Assembly: GCF_947491795.1 (NCBI RefSeq)
Contig: NZ_CANLKW010000004.1
Location: 1 to 64,000 of the forward strand
Reading direction: 5' to 3'
Length of the DNA: 64,000 nucleotides
Source of the DNA: an uncultured Roseobacter sp.
GTDB lineage: Bacteria > Pseudomonadota > Alphaproteobacteria > Rhodobacterales > Rhodobacteraceae
Shown: positions 45,827 to 54,998 of the stretch, one piece after another
How the letters are laid out: each line of letters opens with the position of its first letter
Position numbering within the stretch: position 1 is the stretch's first letter
Notes under the pieces: generated by a model
Told to the model about the DNA's origin: nothing
Database searches by the model: none
The model's input: only the letters and a program-made list of their open reading frames with translations
Translations under genes and position numbers: made by a program

Positions 45827-47364
45827 TTCACTGGATCATTGCACCCGTCGTTATTCCGGCCCTGATGGCGCCGTTCATCGTTCTGGCCGCGCGCTACCAT
45901 CTGGGCATTCAGCGTGTGTTTTCTGTTGCGGGTGTGCTTGCGCTGATTGCGGTTGCTGCCGGCCTGATGTGGCAGGCTTCTGACGGTACGGTCACGCTCT
46001 ATCAGCTGGGTGACTGGGCAGCACCCTTCGGTATCGTCCTGGTCGGCGACAAGCTGTCCACCATGATGGTGCTGCTGACATCTGTCCTGGCACTTTTCGT
46101 TCTGCTCTATGCGATAGGGTCCGGCTGGGATGACCGGGGGCGGCATTTCCACGCGCTCTATCAGTTCCAGCTGATGGGCATCATGGGTGCATTCCTGACC
46201 GGTGACCTCTTTAACCTCTTTGTTTTCTTTGAGGTTCTGCTCATCGCGTCCTACGGGCTGATGATTCACTCGGGCGGAAACGCAAGACTGCGCGCCGGGG
46301 TGCAGTATGTGCTCTTCAATCTGCTGGGCTCGACGCTGTTTCTGTTTGCTCTGGGATCGATATATGCCGAAACCGGGACACTCAATATGGCCGATCTGGC
46401 GCAGCGCGTGGCCCTGATTGACCCGGCAGAGACAGTGGGTATCCGGGTGGCTGCCGTTTTGCTGTTACTGGTGTTTGCAATCAAGGCGGCGCTTGTCCCG
46501 CTGCACTTCTGGCTGCCATCAAGCTATGCCGAAGCGCCCGCCCCTGTGGCGGCTCTTTTTGCGATCATGACCAAGGTTGGCGCCTATGCGATCATCCGGG
46601 TCTATACGATAGTTTTCCATCCGGATCTGGAGATCACTGCAGGATTGCATGAAACCTGGCTGATGCCCGCCGCGCTTGTGTCACTGGCGATTGGTATGGT
46701 GGGTGTGCTTGCGGCAAAGGAGCTGAACCGGCTTGTCGCCTATTCGGTCATCGGATCCATGGGCATGGTGATGATCTCGATCTCGCTTCTGACCCCTGTC
46801 AGCATCGCTGCGGCCCTTTACTATATCGTGCACTCGACGCTTGCCGCCGGTGCGCTGTTCCTGATTTCGGATCTGGTCCGTACCGGACGGCGCGACCTGA
46901 TGCTTACGCCACAGCCGCCCGTCGCCGGGGGAACAGTTACCGCAATGATGTTTTTTGCGGCGGCAATTGCGATGGCGGGGCTGCCGCCGCTGTCGGGCTT
47001 TCTGGGCAAGCTGCTGGTCATGAATGCAGCCTTCGACGCTCAGGGCGTGGCATGGATCTGGGCAGTGATCCTGATTTCCAGCCTGATCAGCGTTGTCGGT
47101 TTTGCCCGTGCCGGCAGCGTCGTATTCTGGAAGTGCCGCAGTATTGAACCGGATCCCGAAGCCCCTGAGCCCACCACGCCGACGGTACTGTCCTATGCCG
47201 CTGTGGGCGGGCTCCTTGCACTGCTGGTCGCACATACCGTTTTTGCCGGTCCCGTGCACCGCTATACTTCTGGCATCGCGGCGGAACTTTTCGCGCCCGA
47301 TACCTACATCTCGACCGTTCTGGAAACACCGGGCAAACTTAGCAAGCCAAAGGAGGGCCACTGA
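45823..47364 (+). CDS. mrpD: Na+/H+ antiporter subunit D (MrpD/PhaD)
   Basis: The 513-residue ND2/ND4-like membrane protein carries GAFLTGDLFNLFVFFEVLLIASYGLMIHSG, FAIKAALVPLHFWLPSSYAEAPAPVAALFAIMTKVGAYAIIR (with the lysine and histidine of the proton path) and AAIAMAGLPPLSGFLGKLLV. It is expected to be one of the two main ion-translocating subunits beside MrpA. Confidence 0.93.
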   Translation: MIHWIIAPVVIPALMAPFIVLAARYHLGIQRVFSVAGVLALIAVAAGLMWQASDGTVTLYQLGDWAAPFGIVLVGDKLSTMMVLLTSVLALFVLLYAIGSGWDDRGRHFHALYQFQLMGIMGAFLTGDLFNLFVFFEVLLIASYGLMIHSGGNARLRAGVQYVLFNLLGSTLFLFALGSIYAETGTLNMADLAQRVALIDPAETVGIRVAAVLLLLVFAIKAALVPLHFWLPSSYAEAPAPVAALFAIMTKVGAYAIIRVYTIVFHPDLEITAGLHETWLMPAALVSLAIGMVGVLAAKELNRLVAYSVIGSMGMVMISISLLTPVSIAAALYYIVHSTLAAGALFLISDLVRTGRRDLMLTPQPPVAGGTVTAMMFFAAAIAMAGLPPLSGFLGKLLVMNAAFDAQGVAWIWAVILISSLISVVGFARAGSVVFWKCRSIEPDPEAPEPTTPTVLSYAAVGGLLALLVAHTVFAGPVHRYTSGIAAELFAPDTYISTVLETPGKLSKPKEGH

Positions 47365-47365
47365 C

Positions 47366-47869
47366 ATGCTGAGCAAAGCTTATCGCTGGCTGCTGCCACA
47401 CCCGCTTCTGACGCTGTTGCTGGCTGTGGTCTGGACCCTGCTGCAGAACAATGTGTCTGCTGGCATGATTGTCTTTGGTGTGATTCTGGGCGTGATTATC
47501 CCCTGGATAACCTCTGTCTGGTGGCCGGAATCACCGCGCGGTTTCCACATGGGACGCATGATCCGGTACAGTATTATCGTGATATGGGATATCCTTGTGG
47601 CCAATGTTCAGGTGGCCTGGATCGTACTGACCGTCCCCAATTCCAGGCTGAAACCTGCCTGGATCGTTATCCCGCTGGAACTGCGCGAGCCTGAAGCAAT
47701 CACGCTGCTGGCCGGTACGATCACCCTGACCCCGGGAACTGTGTCAGCAGACCTGTCTGATGAGGGTCACAGCCTGCTGGTTCACGTATTGCACACAGAT
47801 GATCCTGATGCCGTTCGTGAAGAAATAAACGACCGGTATCAGCGCCGCCTCAAGGAGATTTTCCAATGA
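47366..47869 (+). CDS. mrpE: Na+/H+ antiporter subunit E (MrpE/PhaE)
   Basis: The 167-residue protein has three N-terminal helices and a soluble C-terminal part: WLLPHPLLTLLLAVVWTLLQNNVSAGMIVFGVILG, DILVANVQVAWIVLTVPNSRLKPAWIVIPLELREPEAITLLAGTITLTPGTVS. The LTPGTVS signature is diagnostic for MrpE. The ATG at 47366 lies one base after the mrpD stop. Confidence 0.93.
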   Translation: MLSKAYRWLLPHPLLTLLLAVVWTLLQNNVSAGMIVFGVILGVIIPWITSVWWPESPRGFHMGRMIRYSIIVIWDILVANVQVAWIVLTVPNSRLKPAWIVIPLELREPEAITLLAGTITLTPGTVSADLSDEGHSLLVHVLHTDDPDAVREEINDRYQRRLKEIFQ

Positions 47870-48153
47870 ATCCCGCCACTGATTTTCTGGACATCGCGCT
47901 TGTGATAGCGTTTGTTTCGGTCGTGATCGGCCAGATCCTGGCGATGATCCGGCTGGTTGTGGGCCCCGACACCGGTGATCGGATCCTGGCGCTGGACACG
48001 ATGGTGGTGAATGCCATCGGCCTGATCGTATTGCTCGGAATTTCTCAGGGGACCGGCATTTATTTTGAGGTCGCCCTGATCATCGCCATGCTCGGCTTTG
48101 TATCCACGGTTGCCTACACACGATTTGTGCTGCGGGGGGATATCATCGAATGA
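47866..48153 (+). CDS. mrpF: Na+/H+ antiporter subunit F (MrpF/PhaF)
   Basis: The 95-residue protein has three helices and the family motif VVGPDTGDRILALDTMVVNAIGLIVLLGI, followed by VALIIAMLGFVSTVAYTRFVLRGDIIE. It overlaps both neighbours by four bases. Confidence 0.93.
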   Translation: MNPATDFLDIALVIAFVSVVIGQILAMIRLVVGPDTGDRILALDTMVVNAIGLIVLLGISQGTGIYFEVALIIAMLGFVSTVAYTRFVLRGDIIE

Positions 48154-48539
48154 TACCGGAAGTTATCGGATCCTGGGCTGCGGCCCTTTGCCTGCTTATC
48201 GGCGCGGGCTTTACCCTCGTTGGCTCTATCGGATTGCTGAAATTCAACGATTCCATGACCCGTCTGCACGCACCCACCAAGGTCGGCACCGTCGGTGTCG
48301 GTGCCATGCTGCTGGCATCGGTCATCTACTCGTTTACGTTTGCCGAGGGGTCGCTGCATGAACTGCTGATCATGGGCTTTCTTTTTGTGACAGCGCCCAT
48401 TTCGGCCAATTTTATTGCCAAGGTAAACATCCATCGCCGCGCTTGCGAAACTCCGCCCGCGCCGCCTCAGGACGATACCTGGTCGACGCTGAATGTGCCT
48501 GAGCAGGACCGGGAAACCGTCGGTTCCGGTACCGCATAA
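48150..48539 (+). CDS. mrpG: Na+/H+ antiporter subunit G (MrpG/PhaG)
   Basis: The 129-residue protein has three helices with GAGFTLVGSIGLLKFNDSMTRLHAPTKVGTVGVGAMLLASVI and FLFVTAPISANFIAKVNIHR, the MrpG pattern. The last 30 residues are a polar tail. It is the final gene of the Mrp operon, and a clear hairpin follows. Confidence 0.93.
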   Translation: MIPEVIGSWAAALCLLIGAGFTLVGSIGLLKFNDSMTRLHAPTKVGTVGVGAMLLASVIYSFTFAEGSLHELLIMGFLFVTAPISANFIAKVNIHRRACETPPAPPQDDTWSTLNVPEQDRETVGSGTA

Positions 48540-48551
48540 AGAGCCACCAGC

Positions 48552-48575
48552 GCCACCGGTTCCCGAACCGGCGGC
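48552..48575 (+). terminator. Mrp operon terminator
   Basis: The arms gccaccggtt (48552-48561) and aaccggcggc (48566-48575) pair at nine of ten positions around a four-base loop, 12 bases after the mrpG stop. ATATTTT follows shortly after at 48581-48587. Confidence 0.65.
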
Positions 48576-48614
48576 CAAACATATTTTGCGCAGCTGAACC
48601 TCCAGGCAGGACCC

Positions 48615-49475
48615 ATGCACAACCGTATCCGCATCGCGACGGTCACTTACAACAGCGCCGGCGTGATCGGTAATCTTCTGGACAGTGTCCCAGAGGGTGT
48701 CGAGGTCGTCGTCGCCGACAACAACAGCACCGATGACACCTGCAGGATCGTTGAAGAAGCAGGCGTGCGCCTGATCCGTCTGGAACAGAACCGGGGTTTT
48801 GGCACCGGCTGCAATGCCGGTGCTGCCGGCAACACAAGGGAGTTCATCTTTTTTGTGAACCCCGATGCAACGCTGACGCCGGATTGCTGCAGGCTGCTGG
48901 TAAAGGCTGCGGATGCGCATCCCGCAGCCGTTGCCTTCAACCCTGCGGTTCTGAACAGCAGGGGGCGTATCCGGCTGAACCGCCGCTCGGCACTGCTGCC
49001 CCGGCGTGACTGGACGCCCAGGTCTTATGGTGGGACGGACAATGATCTGAGCGTTGAGGTCCGGTTGCTGCACGGTGCGGCACTGTTTTGCAGGCAGGCG
49101 GCGTTCGAGGCGATCGGTGGATTTGATGAAACGATTTTCCTGTACCACGAGGATGATGACCTGTCTGTGCGCTTGCAGCAGGCGGGTGGAAAGCTGCGTC
49201 TGGAGCATGCGGCAAAACTGATGCATCTGGGCGGAAAATCGTCTGGAGGCTCCGTGGCGACAGCGCAACTCAAGGCCTATCTGATTGCCCAGTCACGGAT
49301 CTATGTCGAAACAAAGCACGGTAAATCTGCTCCGGGTTTGCAGGCCTACCTGCGGGCGACAGCGAAACTGCTGTCGCCGCTGACGCTGCTGTCGCGCCGC
49401 AAACGGGCCCAGGCACTCAGCTATCTGAGGGGCGTTCGCGAGTTCGATCTGGAAAGCTATTCTTCCGGGAAGTGA
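48615..49475 (+). CDS. GT2-family glycosyltransferase
   Basis: The 286-residue protein is a rhamnosyltransferase-like GT2: RIATVTYNSAGVIGNLLDSV, VVVADNNSTDDTC, GFGTGCNAGA, and the DxD-type FFVNPDATLTPD, with GAALFCRQAAFEAIGGFDETIFLYHEDDDLSVRLQQAG later. It is probably cytoplasmic and membrane-associated, acting on a surface glycan. An AGGA ribosome site precedes the ATG. It stands alone between the Mrp operon and aspS, so the pathway is unknown. Confidence 0.87.
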   Translation: MHNRIRIATVTYNSAGVIGNLLDSVPEGVEVVVADNNSTDDTCRIVEEAGVRLIRLEQNRGFGTGCNAGAAGNTREFIFFVNPDATLTPDCCRLLVKAADAHPAAVAFNPAVLNSRGRIRLNRRSALLPRRDWTPRSYGGTDNDLSVEVRLLHGAALFCRQAAFEAIGGFDETIFLYHEDDDLSVRLQQAGGKLRLEHAAKLMHLGGKSSGGSVATAQLKAYLIAQSRIYVETKHGKSAPGLQAYLRATAKLLSPLTLLSRRKRAQALSYLRGVREFDLESYSSGK

Positions 49476-49561
49476 CCGTACTCTTTCCAGGCCAGATGAC
49501 GGCACATCACCAAAAGCCTGTTGCTCTGTTTGAATTATCCGTAGCCGCAGCCCGCATCACC

Positions 49562-49592
49562 TTGACTTCTGCCGCGCGAGCGAGTGTATCTG
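49562..49592 (+). promoter_or_regulatory. Possible aspS promoter
   Basis: TTGACT at 49562-49567 resembles a -35 box; TATCTG (49587-49592) or TGTATC (49585-49590) could be the -10 box. The first gives a 19-bp and the second a 17-bp spacer. A GGAGGG ribosome site follows at 49611-49616, before the aspS ATG at 49623. Confidence 0.4.
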
Positions 49593-49622
49593 GCGCGAAA
49601 TCTGACCCCCGGAGGGATACCT

Positions 49623-51398
49623 ATGCACGCCTATCGCAGCCATTCCTGTGCCGACCTGACCGTTGAAAATGTTGGCCAGTCCGTCCGCCTGTCCGGATGG
49701 GTGCACCGTGTGCGGGATCATGGGGGCGTTCTGTTTATCGACCTGCGCGATCATTATGGTGTCACTCAGGTGCTGTGCGACCCGGACAGTGCCGTCTTTG
49801 CAGAAGTCGAAAAAGTCCGTGCTGAATGGTGCATCCGCATCGACGGTGAAGTCAAAGCACGCGACGCGTCGCTCGTGAACGAAAAAATCCCGACAGGTGC
49901 TGTCGAGGTTTTCGTGCGCGACATCGAAGTGCTTGGCCCGGCAGGTGAGTTGCCGCTGCAGGTTTTCGGCGATCAGGAGTACCCGGAGGAAACACGTCTG
50001 CGGTACCGTTACCTGGATCTGCGCCGTGAAAAGATGCAAAAGAATATGGCATTGCGCTCGGATGTTGTCTCTTCAATTCGCCGACGGATGTGGGACAGCA
50101 ACTTTCGCGAGTTTCAGACACCGATCATAACAGCATCCAGCCCCGAAGGCGCGCGCGATTTCCTGGTGCCCAGCCGCCTGCACCCCGGAAAATTCTATGC
50201 GCTGCCGCAGGCCCCGCAGCAGTTCAAGCAGCTGCTCATGGTGTCCGGATTTGACCGTTATTTCCAGATCGCACCCTGTTTCCGCGATGAAGACCCACGC
50301 GCAGACCGCTCGCCCACGGACTTCTACCAGCTTGACCTGGAGATGAGCTTTGTGACCCAGCAGGATGTGTTTGACACCATTCAGCCGGTTCTGAGCGGCA
50401 TTTTCGAAGAGTTTGGTGGTGGTAAAACCGTGGATCAGGAATGGCCGCAGATTTCCTACAAAGATGCGGCTCTCTGGTATGGCTCGGACAAACCCGACCT
50501 GCGTAACCCCATCAAAATGCAGGTGGTGTCCGAACATTTCGCCGGATCTGGCTTTGCGATCTTTGCCAGATTGCTGGAGCAGGAGGGCACCGAAATCCGT
50601 GCAATACCGGCACCTGGTGGCGGCAGCCGCAAATTCTGTGACCGGATGAATGCCTTTGCCCAGAAAGAGGGCCTGCCTGGTATGGGCTATATATTCTGGC
50701 GCGATCAGGGTGAGGGAATGGAAGCCGCGGGCCCGCTGGCCAAGAACATCGGACCAGAGCGCACTGAAGCAATCCGGCAGCAGCTGGGGCTGGGTGTCGG
50801 CGATGCTGCCTTCTTCCTCGGAGGTAAGCCAAAGACATTCGAGGCTGTGGCCGGTAAAGCCCGGAACGTGATCGGCGCCGAACTGGGCCTGACGGACGAA
50901 AACCGCTTTGCATTCGCGTGGATCGTTGATTTCCCGATCTATGAAAAAGATGCCGAGACCGGGCGTATCGACTTCGAACATAACCCGTTCTCGATGCCGC
51001 AGGGTGGCATGGAAGCGCTGCAGGGCGATCCGCTGGAGGTTCTGGGGTATCAGTACGATCTGGCCTGTAACGGCTATGAACTGGTGTCCGGCGCGATCCG
51101 GAACCACCGGCCCGAGATCATGTTCAAGGCGTTTGAAATTGCCGGATACGGTGAAGAAGAAGTGCGTAAACGCTTTGGCGGCATGGTCAACGCCTTCCAA
51201 TATGGTGCGCCCCCGCACGGTGGCTGCGCGGCTGGTATTGACCGTATCGTTATGCTGCTCGCCGAGGAATCGAACATTCGCGAAGTGATCCTGTTCCCGA
51301 TGAACCAGCGTGCGGAGGATCTGATGATGGCGGCACCCTCAGAGCCCATGAGCGATCAGCTGATGGAGCTTGGGCTACGGGTGATTCCGCAGGAGTAA
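49623..51398 (+). CDS. aspS: Aspartyl-tRNA synthetase
   Basis: The 591-residue class II synthetase has an OB-fold anticodon domain ([32 protein letters not shown]), motif 1 near [33 protein letters not shown], motif 2 [19 protein letters not shown], the bacterial GAD insertion, and motif 3 [19 protein letters not shown]. It charges tRNA-Asp. The ATG at 49623 has a good GGAGGG site; an upstream start would add a non-conserved leader. Whether it also charges tRNA-Asn cannot be told here. Confidence 0.95.
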   Translation: MHAYRSHSCADLTVENVGQSVRLSGWVHRVRDHGGVLFIDLRDHYGVTQVLCDPDSAVFAEVEKVRAEWCIRIDGEVKARDASLVNEKIPTGAVEVFVRDIEVLGPAGELPLQVFGDQEYPEETRLRYRYLDLRREKMQKNMALRSDVVSSIRRRMWDSNFREFQTPIITASSPEGARDFLVPSRLHPGKFYALPQAPQQFKQLLMVSGFDRYFQIAPCFRDEDPRADRSPTDFYQLDLEMSFVTQQDVFDTIQPVLSGIFEEFGGGKTVDQEWPQISYKDAALWYGSDKPDLRNPIKMQVVSEHFAGSGFAIFARLLEQEGTEIRAIPAPGGGSRKFCDRMNAFAQKEGLPGMGYIFWRDQGEGMEAAGPLAKNIGPERTEAIRQQLGLGVGDAAFFLGGKPKTFEAVAGKARNVIGAELGLTDENRFAFAWIVDFPIYEKDAETGRIDFEHNPFSMPQGGMEALQGDPLEVLGYQYDLACNGYELVSGAIRNHRPEIMFKAFEIAGYGEEEVRKRFGGMVNAFQYGAPPHGGCAAGIDRIVMLLAEESNIREVILFPMNQRAEDLMMAAPSEPMSDQLMELGLRVIPQE

Positions 51399-51425
51399 CA
51401 GACGATCTGACAGGGGGCGGTGGCG

Positions 51426-52151
51426 ATGACAGAAACTGATGCACCGCAGTTCGGCGCTGTGGTTCCCGACTGGACGCCGCCACCCGCACCTGTGCGCCAG
51501 ACTATGTCCGGACGATGGTCTCATTTGGAGCCGCTCGATCCCGATGTGCACGGGCCGGAGCTTTTTGAATCCTATCATGATGCGGACGCAGTCTGGGATT
51601 ACCTGCCCTACGGCCCCTTTGCAGATTACGACGGCTACCACAGCTGGATACGCGCGACGGTCAGCACACCCGGCCATCTCTTTTTCGCGATTCGCAACTT
51701 TGCGACCAACAGGTGGGAAGGGGTGGCGAGTTATCTGAGGATTGATCCGGCCAACGGGTCGATCGAGGTTGGGAACATCAACTACAGTCCGGCGTTGCAG
51801 AAAACACCTGCAGCGACGGAGGCGATGTATCTGATGATGCGTTGGGCGTTCGAAAACGGCTATCGGCGGTATGAATGGAAATGCAACGCGCTGAATATTC
51901 CGTCGCGTCGAGCCGCAGAGCGGCTCGGTTTCAGCTTTGAGGGTGTTTTCCGCCAGGCGACGGTTGTCAAAGGCCGCAATCGCGACACGTCCTGGTTCGC
52001 GATAATTGATGCGGAGTGGCCAGCATTGGATCTGGCATACAGGGCGTGGCTGTCACCGGAGAACTTTGATGAAAACGGACATCAGGTGACATCTCTGGCC
52101 ACGCTTACGGCGCCGGTCAGGGTTGCATCTGATCCGATACTGAGAGGCTGA
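51426..52151 (+). CDS. GNAT-family N-acetyltransferase (RimJ/RimL type)
   Basis: The 241-residue protein has the GNAT core: HLFFAIRNFATNRWEGVASYLRIDPANGSIEVGNINYSP, MRWAFENGYRRYEWKCNALNIPSRRAAERLGFSFEG, and a C-terminal WFAIIDAEWP. It transfers an acetyl group from acetyl-CoA to an amine or N-terminus; the target is unknown. The ATG at 51426 lies nine bases after AGGGGG; a GTG at 51420 would be too close to that site. It follows aspS by 27 bp on the same strand. Confidence 0.87.
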   Translation: MTETDAPQFGAVVPDWTPPPAPVRQTMSGRWSHLEPLDPDVHGPELFESYHDADAVWDYLPYGPFADYDGYHSWIRATVSTPGHLFFAIRNFATNRWEGVASYLRIDPANGSIEVGNINYSPALQKTPAATEAMYLMMRWAFENGYRRYEWKCNALNIPSRRAAERLGFSFEGVFRQATVVKGRNRDTSWFAIIDAEWPALDLAYRAWLSPENFDENGHQVTSLATLTAPVRVASDPILRG

Positions 52152-52161
52152 CGGCCCTGGC

Positions 52162-52881
52162 TCAGATGGCCAGCTTGCGCGTCAGGCGCTGCTGGATAAG
52201 CTCGGATAGTCGTGCGGCTTCTGATGCAGCTGACTTTCCGGCCGCGCGTTTAGCGGCGATCGCAGCGGCGGCTTTTTCCAGGCCATCGTCGCGCGCTGAC
52301 CGCGCAACCCCACCCAGGAACTGTGCGACATAATCCAGTGTTGTATCGTCCGACTGATCATCCAGAACGCCGGCGATATGTGCCATGTCATCCTGAAACG
52401 CCATGATGTCCGGACTGATCTGATCGTCGGAAACTTCGCGCAGCCCTGCCGGCTGACGGTCGGGTGGCAGGTTGGCGATAACGGCCTGCTGGAAAACCGA
52501 CAAAGAGGTAATCGGTTTTTCCAGAAATCCGTCTGCTCCGGATGCCATGCACTGCGCCTGCGCATCAGGATCGCCCGAAGTGCCAAGCACAACATCCACC
52601 CGCGGGTCGCATTGCGTCAGTTCTGCAATAAGATCGAGGCCGTTGCCGTCGGGCAGACCGACGTCGACAATCACCACCGACGGGCGATAGACCTGCAGGT
52701 GTCGGCGGGCCGACTTCAGACAGTCCGCACGACGGATACGCGCGCCACTGCGCAGGCACAAAAGGCGCATTGCTTCGCAGGCAAACCGGCTGTCTTCAAT
52801 CACCAGTACGGTCAGTCCCAACAGTGGTCGCAGGGCCGTCGGCGTCGGAATTACCGGTGCAAAAGGGTCTGTTTTGTCCAT
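52162..52881 (-). CDS. Orphan response regulator (receiver domain protein)
   Basis: The 239-residue protein has an N-terminal receiver domain (VLVIEDSRFACEAMRLLCL, phospho-acceptor in VVIVDVGLPDGNGLDL, Lys in GFLEKPITSL). The remaining 100 residues are predicted helical and alanine-rich without a DNA-binding motif; they resemble a dimerisation or Hpt-like helical part, but no phospho-histidine motif is clear. The ATG at 52881 follows GGAG. No histidine kinase gene is near. It ends ten bases from the GNAT gene, convergent. Confidence 0.83.
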   Translation of the reverse strand: MDKTDPFAPVIPTPTALRPLLGLTVLVIEDSRFACEAMRLLCLRSGARIRRADCLKSARRHLQVYRPSVVIVDVGLPDGNGLDLIAELTQCDPRVDVVLGTSGDPDAQAQCMASGADGFLEKPITSLSVFQQAVIANLPPDRQPAGLREVSDDQISPDIMAFQDDMAHIAGVLDDQSDDTTLDYVAQFLGGVARSARDDGLEKAAAAIAAKRAAGKSAASEAARLSELIQQRLTRKLAI

Positions 52882-53040
52882 TGTGGTCTCCAGGCAGGTG
52901 ACTCGGGGTCGCGACTCAGCATGGCGCATACATGACTAACAGCCGGTTAATGCGTGTTCGCCTGCCTGCGGCGGTGCGTCACTTGCGCAGCAGTCCCGCG
53001 CGCAGCATATACGCACAGAAGATATTTATCGGAGCCGAAC

Positions 53041-53445
53041 ATGATTGGACGCCTGAACCACGTCGCCATCGCTGTCCCTGACCTGGAGGCCGCGTCGGAA
53101 CAGTACCGCACGGCGCTTGGCGCGCGTGTCGGTGCGCCGCAGGATGAACCGGATCACGGGGTTACCGTTGTGTTTATCGAACTGCCAAATACTAAGATTG
53201 AGCTGTTGTACCCGCTCGGAGAAAACAGCCCGATCCAGGGTTTTCTGGACAAAAACCCTTCGGGTGGCATTCACCATGTCTGTTACGAAGTGGAGGATAT
53301 TCTGGCAGCGCGGGATCATCTGGTCACAACCGGTGCCCGGGTGCTGGGCACCGGCGAGCCAAAGATCGGTGCGCATGGCAAGCCTGTGCTGTTTCTGCAC
53401 CCCAAAGACTTCAATGGTTGTCTTGTAGAACTTGAGCAGGTCTGA
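53041..53445 (+). CDS. mce: Methylmalonyl-CoA epimerase
   Basis: The 134-residue VOC-fold protein matches the epimerase family: MIGRLNHVAIAVPDLEAASEQYRTALG, GVTVVFIELPNTKIELLYPLGENSPIQGFLDKNPSGGIHHVCYEVEDI, and FLHPKDFNGCLVELEQV. The two VOC halves supply the metal ligands. It interconverts (S)- and (R)-methylmalonyl-CoA in propionate use. It is followed by a DUF1467 gene eight bases downstream; the same pair occurs in many Rhodobacteraceae. Confidence 0.93.
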   Translation: MIGRLNHVAIAVPDLEAASEQYRTALGARVGAPQDEPDHGVTVVFIELPNTKIELLYPLGENSPIQGFLDKNPSGGIHHVCYEVEDILAARDHLVTTGARVLGTGEPKIGAHGKPVLFLHPKDFNGCLVELEQV

Positions 53446-53453
53446 GAGGCAGC

Positions 53454-53750
53454 ATGGGCATTACATCCGCACTTGTACTCTTTGCTGTCATCTGGTCGAT
53501 GACATTTCTGATTATCCTGCCGTTCCGCGTCAAAACCCAGGGAGATCTGGGGGAGATTGTACCTGGCACACATGCCGGAGCGCCGGAGGTTCACAACCTG
53601 GGCAAAAAGGCAAAGCTTACGACAGCCATCAGCCTCGTAGTCTGGGCGATTGTCGCCGGGATCATTCTGTCAGAAGTAGTCTCTGTCAGGGATCTGGACT
53701 GGTACGGTCATATGGCGCCTGAGGCGCCAGCCGATGGAACAGATGGGTAA
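53454..53750 (+). CDS. DUF1467 family membrane protein
   Basis: The 98-residue protein has two helices (TSALVLFAVIWSMTFLIILPF and TTAISLVVWAIVAGIILSE) and the family motif RVKTQGDLGEIVPGTHAGAPE between them. Function is unknown. It forms an operon with methylmalonyl-CoA epimerase. Its last 65 bases overlap the 3' end of the convergent EI24 gene. Confidence 0.9.
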   Translation: MGITSALVLFAVIWSMTFLIILPFRVKTQGDLGEIVPGTHAGAPEVHNLGKKAKLTTAISLVVWAIVAGIILSEVVSVRDLDWYGHMAPEAPADGTDG

Positions 53751-54405
53751 AGGTCGCGGCACCGAGGATCGGTATCAGCAGGTTCAGCAACGGGATTGAA
53801 AGTGGCACGGCCATCAGGATCCCGGCCACCCATATCCGGATACTGTGACGGTTGCGCAACGCGCGGGCTTTCGTGCGGCCAACCCTGCGTATTGCCGCCA
53901 GAGTGAAGTATTCCCGGCCCAGAAGAAAGCCGTTCAGCGCCCAGAAAATAAAGGGCGCAAAGGGTGCAAACAATACATACAGTATCAGGGCGACGATATT
54001 CGCACCCACAAGAACTCCGAGAAAGTTGATCGTATCGCGCAGAGCGTCGCCAAACGGGACACGCTCTGCGGGCCCCAGACGCGGGTAATGTTCATCCTCG
54101 ACGGCCTGAGCCACGGTTTCCAGAAACATTGACGTAATGGCCGAGGCGACAGGCACCATCAGAAAGATGGACAACACTGCGAGCAAAAGCGCCGAGCCCC
54201 AGCTGGCAAGATCATTCAGCCAGCGGACCTCGCCGATCAGCGGAAGCGTCGTTTCCTCGCCGACAATCCAGCCGATAAGCCATACAAATCCGGCCGACGT
54301 ACCGATAAGCAGTGCAAGCGTCAGGATGATGCCCGTCAGGAAAACCCTTCGAAATCTGGGATCAGAAAGCTGCCCCAGGGACCGGAAGAAGGCGTCCAGT
54401 ATCAT
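53686..54405 (-). CDS. EI24/CysZ-like integral membrane protein
   Basis: The 239-residue protein has four or more helices and EI24-family features: FRRVFLTGIILTLALLIGTSAGFVWLIGW, ASWGSALLLAVLSIFLMVPVASAITSMFLETVAQAVE, and FLGVLVGANIVALILYVLFAPFAPFIFWALNGFLLGREYFTLAA. CysZ members move sulfate; in alphaproteobacteria the role of this family is unclear. It overlaps the nitroreductase gene by four bases, so the two are coupled, and its 3' end overlaps the convergent DUF1467 gene. Confidence 0.85.
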   Translation of the reverse strand: MILDAFFRSLGQLSDPRFRRVFLTGIILTLALLIGTSAGFVWLIGWIVGEETTLPLIGEVRWLNDLASWGSALLLAVLSIFLMVPVASAITSMFLETVAQAVEDEHYPRLGPAERVPFGDALRDTINFLGVLVGANIVALILYVLFAPFAPFIFWALNGFLLGREYFTLAAIRRVGRTKARALRNRHSIRIWVAGILMAVPLSIPLLNLLIPILGAATFTHLFHRLAPQAPYDRTSPDP

Positions 54406-54980
54406 GCGTCCATCCAGCTGGTGATGGCTTTGGTGTCTGGTCGCGGGCGTTCCGGCGGGGCGGTTGTCTCGGTTGCGATGTGAATAAATCCGGCAATCCG
54501 CTCGTGCGCTGCAAGGCCCAGAGCATCCGTCATGAACCCGCGGTCATGGCTGGGCCAGCCAGACAGCCAGTTCGCGCCCCATCCTGCCGCCAGGGCTGCG
54601 TTGAGCAGAGCGAGACAAACAGCGCCGGCAGAATAAGTCTGTTCCAGCGCGGGGATTTTTTCCGAGGGTTTCTGCACTTCTATGACCGCAACGGCCAGCA
54701 GCCCCTGATCAAACTGATTGCGCCCTTTCGTGATCTGTTCTGCATCAAGGCCGAGCGCGGCACCCCGATCGCTGACGACCCCGGCCAGTCGCGCCATTGC
54801 GGGCTGTTCGATAACGACAAAGCGCCAGGGTTCGAGCTTGCCATGGTCCGGCGTGCGCGCGGCCATTTCCAGCAGCGCGGCGATCTGTGTCGCATCCGGA
54901 ACGGGCATTTGCAGCGTTTTGGCCGGTCGCGAGCGGCGTGTCTGCAAAAACGCGGTGGCGCCTGGATTGGGTGCTGGCAT
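54402..54980 (-). CDS. Nitroreductase-family protein
   Basis: The 192-residue flavoprotein has FLQTRRSRPAKTL at the start (FMN phosphate contacts), AARTPDHGKLEPWRFVVI, and GWGANWLSGWPSHDRGFMTDALGL. It resembles the YdjA-type nitroreductases, which use NAD(P)H to reduce nitro compounds or quinones, though the physiological substrate is usually unknown. It lies just after the HDAC-family gene on the same strand and overlaps the EI24 gene. Confidence 0.87.
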   Translation of the reverse strand: MPAPNPGATAFLQTRRSRPAKTLQMPVPDATQIAALLEMAARTPDHGKLEPWRFVVIEQPAMARLAGVVSDRGAALGLDAEQITKGRNQFDQGLLAVAVIEVQKPSEKIPALEQTYSAGAVCLALLNAALAAGWGANWLSGWPSHDRGFMTDALGLAAHERIAGFIHIATETTAPPERPRPDTKAITSWMDA

Positions 54981-54998
54981 TCAAAATCCTCCGTGTCT

